From assembly GCF_006716065.1 (NCBI RefSeq), contig NZ_VFOL01000001.1, forward strand, positions 2,976,001-3,040,000: DNA of 64,000 bases, written 5' to 3'. The notes below the pieces were generated by a model that did not search any database, was not told where the DNA came from, and was given only the letters and a program-made list of their open reading frames with translations. A program made the position numbers and the translations under genes. This DNA is from Salinispora arenicola (GTDB lineage Bacteria > Actinomycetota > Actinomycetes > Mycobacteriales > Micromonosporaceae). Numbering within the stretch: the stretch's first letter is position 1; each line of letters begins with the position of its first letter. Below are positions 53,345 to 61,184 of the stretch, one piece after another.

Positions 53345-54217
53345 GTGAGGTCAACCGAAACCCCGCCGACGGTCGCCGAGGTGGTGGCCGAGTTGGAGCG
53401 GCGCTACCCCCCGGCGTGGGCGCAGGAGTGGGACCGTGTCGGTCTGGTCCTTGGCGAGCCAGAAGCCCAGGTCCGCCGGGCGCTCTGCGTCGTGGACGTG
53501 GTACCGGAGACGGTCGCCGAGGCGGTTGACGCCGGGGCCGACCTGATGGTGGCGCACCATCCGCTGATGTTACGTGGGGTGTCGTCGGTCGCCCCGACCA
53601 CCTACAAGGGGCGGATTGTCCACCAACTGATCAAGGCTGACATCGCGCTGTACGTGGCGCACACCAACGCGGACGTAGCAGAACCCGGCGTTTCCGACGC
53701 ACTGGCCGCCCGGTTCGGGCTGACCGGACTGCGCCCGCTGCACCCACCCGCCGGGAACGAGCCCGCGTACGGCGCCGGCCGGGGGATCGGACGCATCGGT
53801 GAGCTACCCGAGCCGATGACCCTCGCCGAGCTGACCCGGCACGCCTCCGTCGTGCTTCCAGCCACCGTCTGGGGCGTACGCGCTGCCGGTGACCCGCAAC
53901 GCGCGGTGCGTACGCTCGCCGTCAGTGGCGGCTCGGGGGACAGTTTCCTCGCCGCCGCGACCGCCGCTGGCGTCGACGCCTACCTCACCGCCGACCTACG
54001 GCACCACCCCACCAGCGAGCACCTGGCCACTGGTGGTCCGGCACTGCTCGACGCCGCGCACTGGGCCACCGAACGGCCCTGGCTGGACGACCTGGCCGTC
54101 GTCCTGCGGGAGGCGCTGGGAGTCGAGACGCTGGTGTCCGACCTGGAGACCGACCCGTGGACCGTACACGCCGCCCCGCCCGCGGCGGACGACAAGGAGC
54201 CCGACCGTGAAGGCTGA
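53345..54217 (+). CDS. Nif3-like dinuclear metal-centre protein
   Basis: A 290-residue Nif3/YbgI family protein. The metal ligands are visible in MVAHHPLMLRG, YVAHTNADVA (HTxxD) and the C-terminal AHWATERP (HxxxE). These proteins form toroidal hexamers with two metal ions; some members have GTP cyclohydrolase-like or hydrolase activity but the role is unclear. GTG at 53345. It overlaps the zinc-ribbon gene by 11 bases and begins a three-gene operon that mycobacteria also have. Confidence 0.92.
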   Translation: MRSTETPPTVAEVVAELERRYPPAWAQEWDRVGLVLGEPEAQVRRALCVVDVVPETVAEAVDAGADLMVAHHPLMLRGVSSVAPTTYKGRIVHQLIKADIALYVAHTNADVAEPGVSDALAARFGLTGLRPLHPPAGNEPAYGAGRGIGRIGELPEPMTLAELTRHASVVLPATVWGVRAAGDPQRAVRTLAVSGGSGDSFLAAATAAGVDAYLTADLRHHPTSEHLATGGPALLDAAHWATERPWLDDLAVVLREALGVETLVSDLETDPWTVHAAPPAADDKEPDREG

Positions 54218-54944
54218 TCCGACTGTCCAGCGCCGCCTGCTCGACCTAGCCGCGATTGACACCACCCTCGCCCAACTCGCCCACCGCCGCCGGACGCTGC
54301 CTGAGCAGGCCGAGTTGGACGGCCTTGCCCGGGAACTGTCCGCGTTGGAGGACGAACGTGCCCGCGCGCAGGTGGCCGTTGACGATCTCGACCGGGACAT
54401 CGACCGGCTGGAGCAGGACGTTGACCAGGTCCGAGCCCGCAAGCGTAAGGACGAGGACCGGCTCGCCGCCGGTGTCGGTCCAGCCCGGGAACTGGAGGCG
54501 CTTCAGCACGAGTTGAACTCCCTCAACCGCCGTCAAAGCGACCTCGAGGACGCCGAACTGGAGCTCATGGAACAGCGGGAGACCGCGCAGGGCGTCCTGG
54601 TGGGAGTTGAGAAGCGGATCGCCGAGGCTCGGGAGAAGCGGGCCTCGGTCGAGCAGCGCCGTGATGACAACCTGACTGAGATCACCAAGGAGGAGGAGTT
54701 CAAACGGGGTGCCCGCCAGCCCCTCGCCGCGGACCTTCCCGGTGACCTGGTAGCACTCTACGACCGTATCCGCGAGGACAGCGGACTCGGCGCGGCCCTC
54801 CTCACCGCCGGGCGGTGCGGCGGGTGTCGGCTGGAGTTGTCCGGCGCGGACCGGGCCCGGATCCGCGCGGCGGATCCACACGATGTGGTGCGCTGCGAGG
54901 AGTGCCGTCGGATCATGGTCCGTACCAACGAGTCCGGGGTGTAG
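54207..54944 (+). CDS. Coiled-coil zinc-ribbon protein
   Basis: A 245-residue protein: residues about 25-175 form a long coiled coil, followed by a C4 zinc ribbon (RCGGCRLELS and RCEECRRIMV). It matches the actinobacterial C4-type zinc-ribbon family found between Nif3 and RNase H genes, implicated by structure in nucleic acid or protein tethering. GTG at 54207 lies within the Nif3 gene; the next gene starts two bases after its stop. Function in the cell unknown. Confidence 0.9.
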   Translation: MKADPTVQRRLLDLAAIDTTLAQLAHRRRTLPEQAELDGLARELSALEDERARAQVAVDDLDRDIDRLEQDVDQVRARKRKDEDRLAAGVGPARELEALQHELNSLNRRQSDLEDAELELMEQRETAQGVLVGVEKRIAEAREKRASVEQRRDDNLTEITKEEEFKRGARQPLAADLPGDLVALYDRIREDSGLGAALLTAGRCGGCRLELSGADRARIRAADPHDVVRCEECRRIMVRTNESGV

Positions 54945-54946
54945 CA

Positions 54947-56155
54947 GTGGCGCCGCGTGTGGTCGTCGTCGAAGCAGACGGCGGATCCCGGGGCAACCCC
55001 GGTCCGGCCGGATACGGCGCGGTGGTCCGCGCCCCGGACACCGGCGAAGTGCTCGCCGAACGCTCTGCAGCGATCGGCACCGCCACCAACAACGTCGCAG
55101 AGTACCGCGGCCTGATCGCCGGCCTGGAGGCCGCCGCGGAACTCGGCGCCGCCGAGGTGGAAGCCCGGATGGACTCCAAGCTCGTGGTCGAACAGATGTG
55201 CGGCCGGTGGCAGATCAAACACCCCGGCCTGCGTCCGCTCGCCGCGCAGGCGGCCGGGCTGGTCGGCCGATTCACCGCCGTCCGGTTCACCTGGATCCCC
55301 CGGGACCGAAACCGGCACGCCGACGCCCTGGCCAACGCGGCCATGGACGCCGCGGCCGGATCCCCGGCCCAGCCGGCGGCCCGAACCGCTGAGGCGCCGC
55401 GACAGGTGGCGGCCGCCGACTCACCCGCCCGGGCGGCAGCCCGCGAGGCGGCGGCCCGCGCGGCCACCACCCGTGCCAGCGGCACCGACCCGGCCACCGC
55501 TCCCGCCTCCTGGGAACCCCGCCCCAGCTTCACCGCCACGCGGCTGGTCCTCGTTCGGCACGGGGCAACCGAGTACACCGAACAGCGCCGTTACTCAGGT
55601 CGCGGTGACGTGCCGCTCTCCGATCGAGGCCGGTCGCAGGTCGAAGCCGCAGCCAACCGGGTGACCGCGCTGGTCCCGTCCGCCGCAGCTGTGGTCAGCT
55701 CCCCACTGACCCGGTGCAGGCACACCGCCGAGACCATCGCCGCGGCACTCGGCGGAAAGCCGGTGCGCGTCGACAACGACCTCGTCGAGTGCGACTTCGG
55801 GGCCTGGGAGGGCCGCACCTTCACCGAGGTGCGGGAGCGCTGGGCGGGAGAGATGGACGCCTGGCTGGCCTCCACGGCAGTCGCCCCGCCCGACGGTGAG
55901 TCGTTCGACGACGTCGCCGCGCGCAGCCGTCGGTCCGTCGACGAACTGCTGAAGGTGTACCGGGGGGAGGCTGTCGTCGTGGTCTCGCACGTCTCGCCGA
56001 TCAAGCTGATCCTGCGCGATGCGCTCGGAGGCGGGGACACGATGCTGCATCGGCTGTTCCTCGACGCGGCCGGCATCTCCGTGGTGGACCTGTGGCCCGA
56101 CGGCGGAGTGGCCGTCCGCGCCGTCAACGACACCGCTCACCTCCCATCCGACTGA
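54947..56155 (+). CDS. Bifunctional RNase H / histidine phosphatase
   Basis: A 402-residue fusion. Residues 1-135 are an RNase HI domain with acidic residues in VEADGGSRGNPGPAG, NNVAEYRGLI, RMDSKLVVEQ and RNRHADALAN. An alanine-rich linker (135-195) leads to a histidine phosphatase (CobC/alpha-ribazole-phosphatase type) with LVRHGATEY and the distal VVVSHVSPIKLI. The same fusion is known in mycobacteria (Rv2228c), where it degrades RNA in RNA-DNA hybrids and can act in cobalamin synthesis. GTG at 54947, two bases after the previous stop. Confidence 0.94.
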   Translation: MAPRVVVVEADGGSRGNPGPAGYGAVVRAPDTGEVLAERSAAIGTATNNVAEYRGLIAGLEAAAELGAAEVEARMDSKLVVEQMCGRWQIKHPGLRPLAAQAAGLVGRFTAVRFTWIPRDRNRHADALANAAMDAAAGSPAQPAARTAEAPRQVAAADSPARAAAREAAARAATTRASGTDPATAPASWEPRPSFTATRLVLVRHGATEYTEQRRYSGRGDVPLSDRGRSQVEAAANRVTALVPSAAAVVSSPLTRCRHTAETIAAALGGKPVRVDNDLVECDFGAWEGRTFTEVRERWAGEMDAWLASTAVAPPDGESFDDVAARSRRSVDELLKVYRGEAVVVVSHVSPIKLILRDALGGGDTMLHRLFLDAAGISVVDLWPDGGVAVRAVNDTAHLPSD

Positions 56156-56256
56156 GACCCTGTCGAGCCGCCGGGTCCGGACATCCGGCTCGTGCCCGGC
56201 GGGCACCGGCACGCGGGAGTCCCACTGGTCGCGCGGCCGACTCGGCTCGCGGCCAG

Positions 56257-57018
56257 TCAGCCTGTGGCCCGCCACAGCAGGTACAGACCGATGACCGTCC
56301 CGAACATCACGATCACCGTTCTGAGTACCGTCGACGGCAGTCGAGGTACCAGCCGGGCGCCCACGTACCCGCCGACCAGTGTCGCCGGTGCTACCAGGGC
56401 GACCGCCGCCCAGTTGACCGGCCCGAACAGCGCAAACACCACCAGTGTGGTGAGCCCGACCACCGCCGAGAGCAGGTTCTTGATGGCGCTGACCCGGACC
56501 AGCGACGCATCCAGCACCAGCGCCAGGCCCGCCACCAACATCACCCCGAGCGCCGCGCCGAAGTAGCCGCCGTACACCGCACCGAGCGCGACCATCGCCT
56601 GCACCGCGACGGTGCGGTGGCGCGGCGACCGGTCGCGGGGGTGTCCGACGAACCTGCGCAGCGGCTCCTGAAGGGCCAGCACCGCCGTCGCCCCGAGCAC
56701 CAGAAACGGTACGACCAGCTCGAACGCCCGCGCCGGAGTGGCCAGCAGGAGTACGGCACCGGCGATCGTGCCGAGGACGGTGGTGGGCAGAAGAGCCAAC
56801 AGCTCCCGACCACGCGGCAGGTCCGCACGGCTACCCGCGACGCTCGCCACGTACCCCGGGAAGACCGACACCGAGTTACTCACGTTCGCTGGTACCGGCG
56901 GCAGGCCGGTGGCGATCAACGCCGGGAAGGTGATCAGCGAGCCCCCGCCGGCTACCGCGTTCACAGTGCCCGCGGCCAACCCCGCGGTGACGAGCAGCGC
57001 GGCGTCGGTGATGTGCAT
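56257..57018 (-). CDS. TauE/SafE family sulfite/anion exporter
   Basis: A 253-residue membrane protein with seven to eight hydrophobic helices and the family signatures GTVNAVAGGGSLITFPAL near the N-terminus and GAVYGGYFGAALGVML in the middle. Members export sulfite, sulfoacetate or related organic acids. The ATG at 57018 begins MHITDAALLVTAG; frames extending to 57363 overlap the RNase P RNA and are rejected. Convergent with the RNase H fusion. Substrate unknown. Confidence 0.87.
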   Translation of the reverse strand: MHITDAALLVTAGLAAGTVNAVAGGGSLITFPALIATGLPPVPANVSNSVSVFPGYVASVAGSRADLPRGRELLALLPTTVLGTIAGAVLLLATPARAFELVVPFLVLGATAVLALQEPLRRFVGHPRDRSPRHRTVAVQAMVALGAVYGGYFGAALGVMLVAGLALVLDASLVRVSAIKNLLSAVVGLTTLVVFALFGPVNWAAVALVAPATLVGGYVGARLVPRLPSTVLRTVIVMFGTVIGLYLLWRATG

Positions 57019-57123
57019 GGTCAGGCAGGCTAGTACGGCCGTGGCGTACCGCCGTCCGCTAGCGGACGGTGCGTCGCGTCGGGTCGGAAATGGGTGCGGT
57101 GACGACGTCGTTAGGATGAGTGC

Positions 57124-57548
57124 GCGACGGACGAGTCGACCGGGCGGTCGCGTCGGTGGGTTTGGCCCGCCGTCGAGGAACGTCCGGACTCCACAGGGCA
57201 GGGTGGTTGCTAACGGCAACCCGGGGTGACCCGCGGGACAGTGCCACAGAAAACAAACCGCCGTTCCCATCGGGGACGGTAAGGGTGAAACGGTGGGGTA
57301 AGGGCCCACCAGCACCCCGGGTGACCGGGGTGGCTCGGTAAACCCCACCCGGAGCAAGGCCAAGAAGGGGCGTCATCTGCGGAGACGACGACCCGCGCAG
57401 GCGATCGAGGGCGGCCCGTCCGATGTCTGCGGGTAGGCCGCTGGAGCCTGTCGGTGACGGCAGGCCGAGATGGATGACCGCCGCCGGCGCGGACCCTCGG
57501 GTGCGCGCCGCGCACAGAATCCGGCGTACAGGTCGACTCGTCCGTCGC
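57124..57548 (+). ncRNA. rnpB: RNase P RNA (bacterial type A)
   Basis: The catalytic RNA of RNase P, which matures tRNA 5' ends. The ends pair (GCGACGGACGAGTCGACC at 57124 with its complement ending near 57548). Conserved core elements appear in order: GAGGAACGTCCGGACTCCA, ACAGGGCAG, GGGACAGTGCCACAGAAAAC, GGTAAGGGTGAAACGG, GGTAAACCCC, and near the 3' end ACAGAATCCGG. About 425 nt is normal for high-GC actinobacteria. Open frames crossing it are not genes. Confidence 0.96.
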
Positions 57549-57637
57549 CCACCAGCCCAGAGCCGTGATCAAGGTTCTGAGCTGGTTCTATGTTCGGGCG
57601 TCGATGGTCGACCTAGGTCAAGATTGGTCAGCATTTG

Positions 57638-57682
57638 ACGGCCTGACGACGGCCTGACGGCCTGGAGACGGCCTGATCTTGA
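57638..57682. repeat. Four ACGGCCTG repeats after rnpB
   Basis: ACGGCCTG occurs at 57638, 57649, 57657 and 57668 (spacing 11, 8, 11), with TCAAGAT (57618) and ATCTTGA (57676) flanking as an inverted pair. Possible terminator or junction remnant. Confidence 0.6.
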
Positions 57683-57692
57683 AGGCATTGAA

Positions 57693-57887
57693 CTACTGCT
57701 CGTCGGTCCGCTGGGTCGGCCGATTCTCGGCGATCCACGCCACTACCGCATCCCGCGCCCAGATTCGCCCAGTCGCCAAGGTGTCTAGCGGTACCGGGAA
57801 TCCGGGGCGCGCCACGATCTCCGATGCACGCTGCCGGCTGACACCGCCCAACAGCTGCTGGATTTCCGACATGCCCGCGAGCCGCAT
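57693..57887 (-). CDS. AlpA/excisionase-like helix-turn-helix protein
   Basis: A 64-residue MerR-like winged HTH: MSEIQQLLGGVSRQRASEIV, then FPVPLDTLATGRIWARDAVVAW. This is the AlpA/excisionase pattern, where the protein bends att-site or promoter DNA. ATG at 57887, or the inner ATG five codons on (MSEIQQLL). No clear ribosome site for the first, so leaderless translation is possible. It lies at the start of the accessory segment that contains the CRISPR array and the conjugative element. Confidence 0.75.
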   Translation of the reverse strand: MRLAGMSEIQQLLGGVSRQRASEIVARPGFPVPLDTLATGRIWARDAVVAWIAENRPTQRTDEQ

Positions 57888-58078
57888 AAATCCGACCGTA
57901 CGGACTTGCCAAGTAGCATCCCCGTCAACTTGATGGGCTTGACACCCGTAAGGTAGAGGCTAGCCGCTGTATCGGTGGTGGAGGACCCGAACCCGCCGCC
58001 GGTACGGCGAACGCCCTGCCCGGTCGGTAGCCTCCGAACCCTGCCGGGCAGGGCATCCCTCCAGGAAGAGGAGCCCGT

Positions 58079-58360
58079 ATGCCCGTCCAGGAGCACGGCC
58101 GCACATGGCCCAGGCCGCAACCACGCCCGCCGGAGCCTGGCAACGAAGTGTGGATCAGCCGGGACGCCTCGGTGCAGTTCGCGCGGCAGTCGAGCTTCGT
58201 GTTTCGGGTGATCTCGGTGTGTCCGCAGCCCACCTATCCGGGCTGGGTGTGGCTGACCGGCTACCAGCTTGACGGCCAGGGCCGCGCTGTCGTCCGGCGG
58301 GAGATCTACGTCCGCCTCGCCGGCCTGCGCCGTGTTTCCCGATCTGACGCGCGGCTGTAG
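58079..58360 (+). CDS. Small hypothetical protein
   Basis: A 93-residue protein starting MPVQEHGRTWPRPQPRPPEP and containing WISRDASVQFARQSSFVFRV, then PGWVWLTGYQLDGQGRAVVR. The ATG at 58079 has AGGAAGAGGAG upstream, a strong ribosome site, and a possible TTGACA -35 lies near 57939. I do not know its function; the domain looks like a compact beta-rich fold. No cysteine motif or membrane helix. Confidence 0.7.
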   Translation: MPVQEHGRTWPRPQPRPPEPGNEVWISRDASVQFARQSSFVFRVISVCPQPTYPGWVWLTGYQLDGQGRAVVRREIYVRLAGLRRVSRSDARL

Positions 58361-58715
58361 TCGTAGTCGGCCGCGTGTCACGAGCCGGGCACCCGACGGC
58401 CGCCGCCACAGTGGCGCAGTTGACCTCAACCGTACCCAACGGCGGGCTCGGCCCCTGGAGGGTTTACCCGGACCGCGACGGCCACCTCCTCCCTTCCAGG
58501 TGCCATGTTTTGACCTCAACCGCGACTAGCGGCGGGCTCGGCTCCTGGAGGGTTTACCCGGTCCATGACGGACGCCGCCCCCTTGCCAGGTTTCTTGCGA
58601 GTGCTCTCCGGTCACGTGATCATCAGAGCTGTACTGCGACGGTGGCAGGGCAGTACTCCGTGGGCGGGCTGCTGGTGGGAGAGGAGGGGACGGGTTGCCC
58701 CGCCCCCCTGGTGGC
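58361..58715. repeat. Intergenic region with two imperfect 55-bp direct repeats
   Basis: No supported gene in about 355 bp. TTGACCTCAACCG begins a repeat at 58420-58474 and again at 58510-58564 (offset 90). Both include CGGCGGGCTCGGC and GGAGGGTTTACCCGG; the latter also has a small internal palindrome. Confidence 0.75.
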
Positions 58716-58883
58716 CTATCGGGCGAGGCGGTCCAGCTCGGTGATGACCCGCTGGCCGGCCTGTTCTCCGCCGGCGATGAGTAGGCGCAGCATCGGTGCG
58801 GTGATGTCCTGGTCGAGCCGGACGGCCCGGTAGATCTGGGCGCGGAGGGCGGCGAGGTCTTGTGCGGTCGCCGGAACGTTCAT
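58716..58883 (-). CDS. Small hypothetical protein
   Basis: A 55-residue helical protein (MNVPATAQDLAALRAQIYRA, then LLIAGGEQAGQRVITELDRL). The ATG at 58883 has AGGAGG five bases upstream. The ribosome site is part of a large inverted repeat whose other arm lies at about 58975-59048. No family recognised. Confidence 0.6.
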   Translation of the reverse strand: MNVPATAQDLAALRAQIYRAVRLDQDITAPMLRLLIAGGEQAGQRVITELDRLAR

Positions 58884-59048
58884 GGGGTCCTCCTGGTCTC
58901 GGTGGCCGTGCTGATGGGTCCCCTGAATCGCTTCTGCCCCGGGGTGACAAGGTGGAGCGCCCCACGGACGAACGACCTTGGCGCCCCGGGGCAGAAGCGA
59001 TACACCGAAGGCGTCAGCACGACCGACGAGACCAGGAGGACCCGGGCC
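58880..59048. repeat. Large imperfect inverted repeat
   Basis: Inner arms of 27 bp (58927-58953 and 58975-59001, sharing ATCGCTTCTGCCCCGGGG and CAAGGT with three mismatches) enclose 21 bp. Homology continues outward on both sides through CGTGCTGA and GACCAGGAGGACC, giving arms of roughly 74 bp. The left arm is the leader of the 55-residue gene. Confidence 0.82.
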
Positions 59049-59427
59049 GGCAAGCCGTATCCGGCAGGGCGGACGGCCGGCCACAGGCGGTCACTCTCGC
59101 CACTGGTGCGCCGCGTGCGCCGGGACGTGACCGGCCGCCAGGCCGCACGCGCGGCCCGGCGCTGACGCGGCGGCGGGCCGAAGGCCCGCCCTTGACCAAG
59201 TAAAGAAACTCTGAACACACACGCTTCAACCACGTGTCCGACCTCAGAACGTGACAATCAAAGATCAGCTACGGCTGTGGCCTCAGCGCGACAGTCATGG
59301 TTCGTCGTCCCTTGAGGAGGTCGCTATGCTGCACCCAGTCTTTGCGCGCCAAGGCGCGAGATTGATCTTGCCGGTTGTAGTGAATGAAAACACCATAGTT
59401 GATCTTTAGAGCCGCAGGTCAGGAAGC
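59049..59427 (+). promoter_or_regulatory. Probable CRISPR leader region
   Basis: The part from about 59200 to 59427 is AT-richer than its surroundings, has no supported gene and lies directly upstream of the first repeat, on the side opposite the decayed repeat. This is where a type I-E leader and promoter are expected. Positions 59049-59200 hold a short arginine-rich frame (ends RQAARAARR) with no ribosome site. Confidence 0.6.
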
Positions 59428-60233
59428 CTGTTCCCCGCACGTGCGGGGGTGATCCCTCGACCCCGGCGTTCAGCTCATCGCGGTACTCCTGTTCCCCGCA
59501 CGTGCGGGGGTGATCCGATCTCGGGCTCCTACCTGTGGTACCTGCGCAACTGTTCCCCGCACGTGCGGGGGTGATCCCTCGTCCTCAACGCTCGCCGGCA
59601 GCGGTACGGCCTGTTCCCCGCACGTGCGGGGGTGATCCCAGATCGGCCGTGCCCGCGTACCGCCACCGCCGCTGTTCCCCGCACGTGCGGGGGTGATCCC
59701 CGGGTGCGGTAGTTCGCCGCCTCGGCCCGAGTCTGTTCCCCGCACGTGCGGGGGTGATCCCGCCACTCCAGGCCCGGACTCGGGTCCGAAGCCCTGTTCC
59801 CCGCACGTGCGGGGGTGATCCCTGTGCCTCCACGGCCGCGATCTCGGCTCGGACCTGTTCCCCGCACGTGCGGGGGTGATCCCGTGTAGCCACACATGAG
59901 GCATTCGCGAATTCGCTGTTCCCCGCACGTGCGGGGGTGATCCCTAATTGGGCGTAACTCGTGGTCCGAGGCGTACCTGTTCCCCGCACGTGCGGGGGTG
60001 ATCCGCGGGCGGAGGGTGCCGCCGGGGTGGAGCGCACCTGTTCCCCGTACGTGCGGGGGTGATCCCCACGTCCTGACCATGGCGTGGTCGAGGCCGGTCT
60101 GTTCCCCGCACGTGCGGGGGTGATCCCGACGTGAGGATCGACAGCACTGCGGCCAGAGCCTGTTCCCCGCACGTGCGGGGGTGATCCCGTCGACCAGGAG
60201 TCCAACCGGGAGGGAACCCCTGTTCCCCGCACA
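59428..60233 (+). CRISPR. CRISPR array, type I-E-like repeats, 13 spacers
   Basis: Fourteen repeats start every 61 bp from 59428 to 60221. The 28-nt repeat begins CTGTTCCCCGC, has a GCACGTGC centre and ends GGGGGTGATCC; a following C is usually shared. GTTCCCCGC...GCGGGG with TGATCC matches type I-E repeats of actinobacteria and is in crRNA sense on the plus strand. Spacers are 33 nt (32 if the repeat is 29). The repeat at 60038 has one C-to-T change; the last (60221) is cut after 13 nt. No cas genes lie in the window. Confidence 0.98.
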
Positions 60234-60292
60234 CGTTATCGCATGGTACTACCTATATTGAAAATCAAAACCAACTATGCGAGAATCGCGCA

Positions 60293-61129
60293 GTGAAAAC
60301 GTTGGCATTGACGACTGAGCGTCGTAATGAGTTAGCAGCGCTGCTGGATGATGAGCGACGGCTTCGGGCCGAATACCCAAAGGTAGCGGAGTACATGGTT
60401 ACGTCGCCTATGCTGCCGGGCACAGACGACGCTCAGGCGGACGCAGAATTTGAATTGCGACTTCTCCACTATATGACTAGCTCCAAGGAGCGAGTTCAAA
60501 ATCCGTATTGGGAAATACTTGCACCTTCGGTATTCGAGCATGATGGACGCCGTGTTGTCAACGGTGGAAGTCTAACCGGGAGTGGCAGGCTTGCCTATGC
60601 GGAGACGTTTCTTCAAGCAGCCTACGCATATGCTATACCATCTCCCGAGACGCTCGAATGGATAGCAGGGTTTTGTGCTGATAGGCCAGTTGTGGAGTTA
60701 GGCGCTGGTCGTGGATACTGGGCATCACAGCTATCGAATTGCGGCGTTTTGATTGATGCATTTGATGCCAAGCCACCAGACCGCACGAATAACGTCTCGT
60801 TTGACCGATCCGTAGGGCAGTTAGATGCGTGGTACCAGATCGGCAATCTTAAGGATTTCGAGGATCGGGTACGCGATCGTTCGGATCACGTTTTGTTTTT
60901 GTGTTGGCCTCCTGGCTGGGGTAACACCATGGCGTCTTGGGCGCTTACTGAATTCGAAAAAGCTGGCGGTAGTCGGTTAGTTTTCATAGGCGAGCCAAGC
61001 GGCGGAAAAACCGGAGACGATGCATTCTTCGACGGACTCGACGCCCGCTGGAACTTGGAGTCCGAAGATACCCAGTTCGTTTCGTGGTGGAACTTGGGGG
61101 ATGTGGCTCAGGGCTGGACAAGGAGGTGA
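60293..61129 (+). CDS. SAM-dependent methyltransferase-like protein, low GC
   Basis: A 278-residue protein. The segment RPVVELGAGRGYWASQLSN (residues about 131-149) is a Rossmann methyltransferase motif I, with an acidic residue ending the next strand (VLIDAFDAKPP) and a later strand VLFLCWPPGWGN, which could be motif IV-like. The N-terminal 130 residues are helical and unassigned. The GTG at 60293 has a TATGCG hexamer 16 bases upstream, so translation may be leaderless. GC content is far below the chromosome, a sign of recent transfer. It starts 60 bp after the truncated CRISPR repeat. Substrate unknown. Confidence 0.7.
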   Translation: MKTLALTTERRNELAALLDDERRLRAEYPKVAEYMVTSPMLPGTDDAQADAEFELRLLHYMTSSKERVQNPYWEILAPSVFEHDGRRVVNGGSLTGSGRLAYAETFLQAAYAYAIPSPETLEWIAGFCADRPVVELGAGRGYWASQLSNCGVLIDAFDAKPPDRTNNVSFDRSVGQLDAWYQIGNLKDFEDRVRDRSDHVLFLCWPPGWGNTMASWALTEFEKAGGSRLVFIGEPSGGKTGDDAFFDGLDARWNLESEDTQFVSWWNLGDVAQGWTRR

Positions 61130-61131
61130 TC

Positions 61132-61164
61132 GTGGCTACGGGGCTGCGATCCAGCCGGGCTTGA
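61132..61164 (+). pseudogene. Ten-codon ORF behind a perfect Shine-Dalgarno
   Basis: AAGGAGGTGATC, a full complement of the 16S rRNA 3' end, precedes GTG at 61132, which opens a frame of only ten codons (VATGLRSSRA). The ribosome site overlaps the methyltransferase stop. It looks like the surviving start of a second operon gene cut off by the junction with the convergent GntR gene. Confidence 0.4.
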
Positions 61165-61184
61165 GACCCTGACCCACGCCGCAC

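Noticed and set aside
56092-57033. 313-codon plus-strand frame
   Set aside because: Antisense to TauE/SafE, composed mainly of arginine, glutamine and histidine runs.
59470-60234. Minus-strand frames of 96-215 codons encoding repeats such as GITPARAGN and GSPPHVRGT
   Set aside because: They are translations of the CRISPR repeats, a well-known annotation artefact.
60293-61129. Calling the methyltransferase a restriction-modification enzyme
   Set aside because: Motif I is visible but no clear DNA-methyltransferase catalytic motif (DPPY/NPPY or PCQ) is present and no restriction gene is adjacent.
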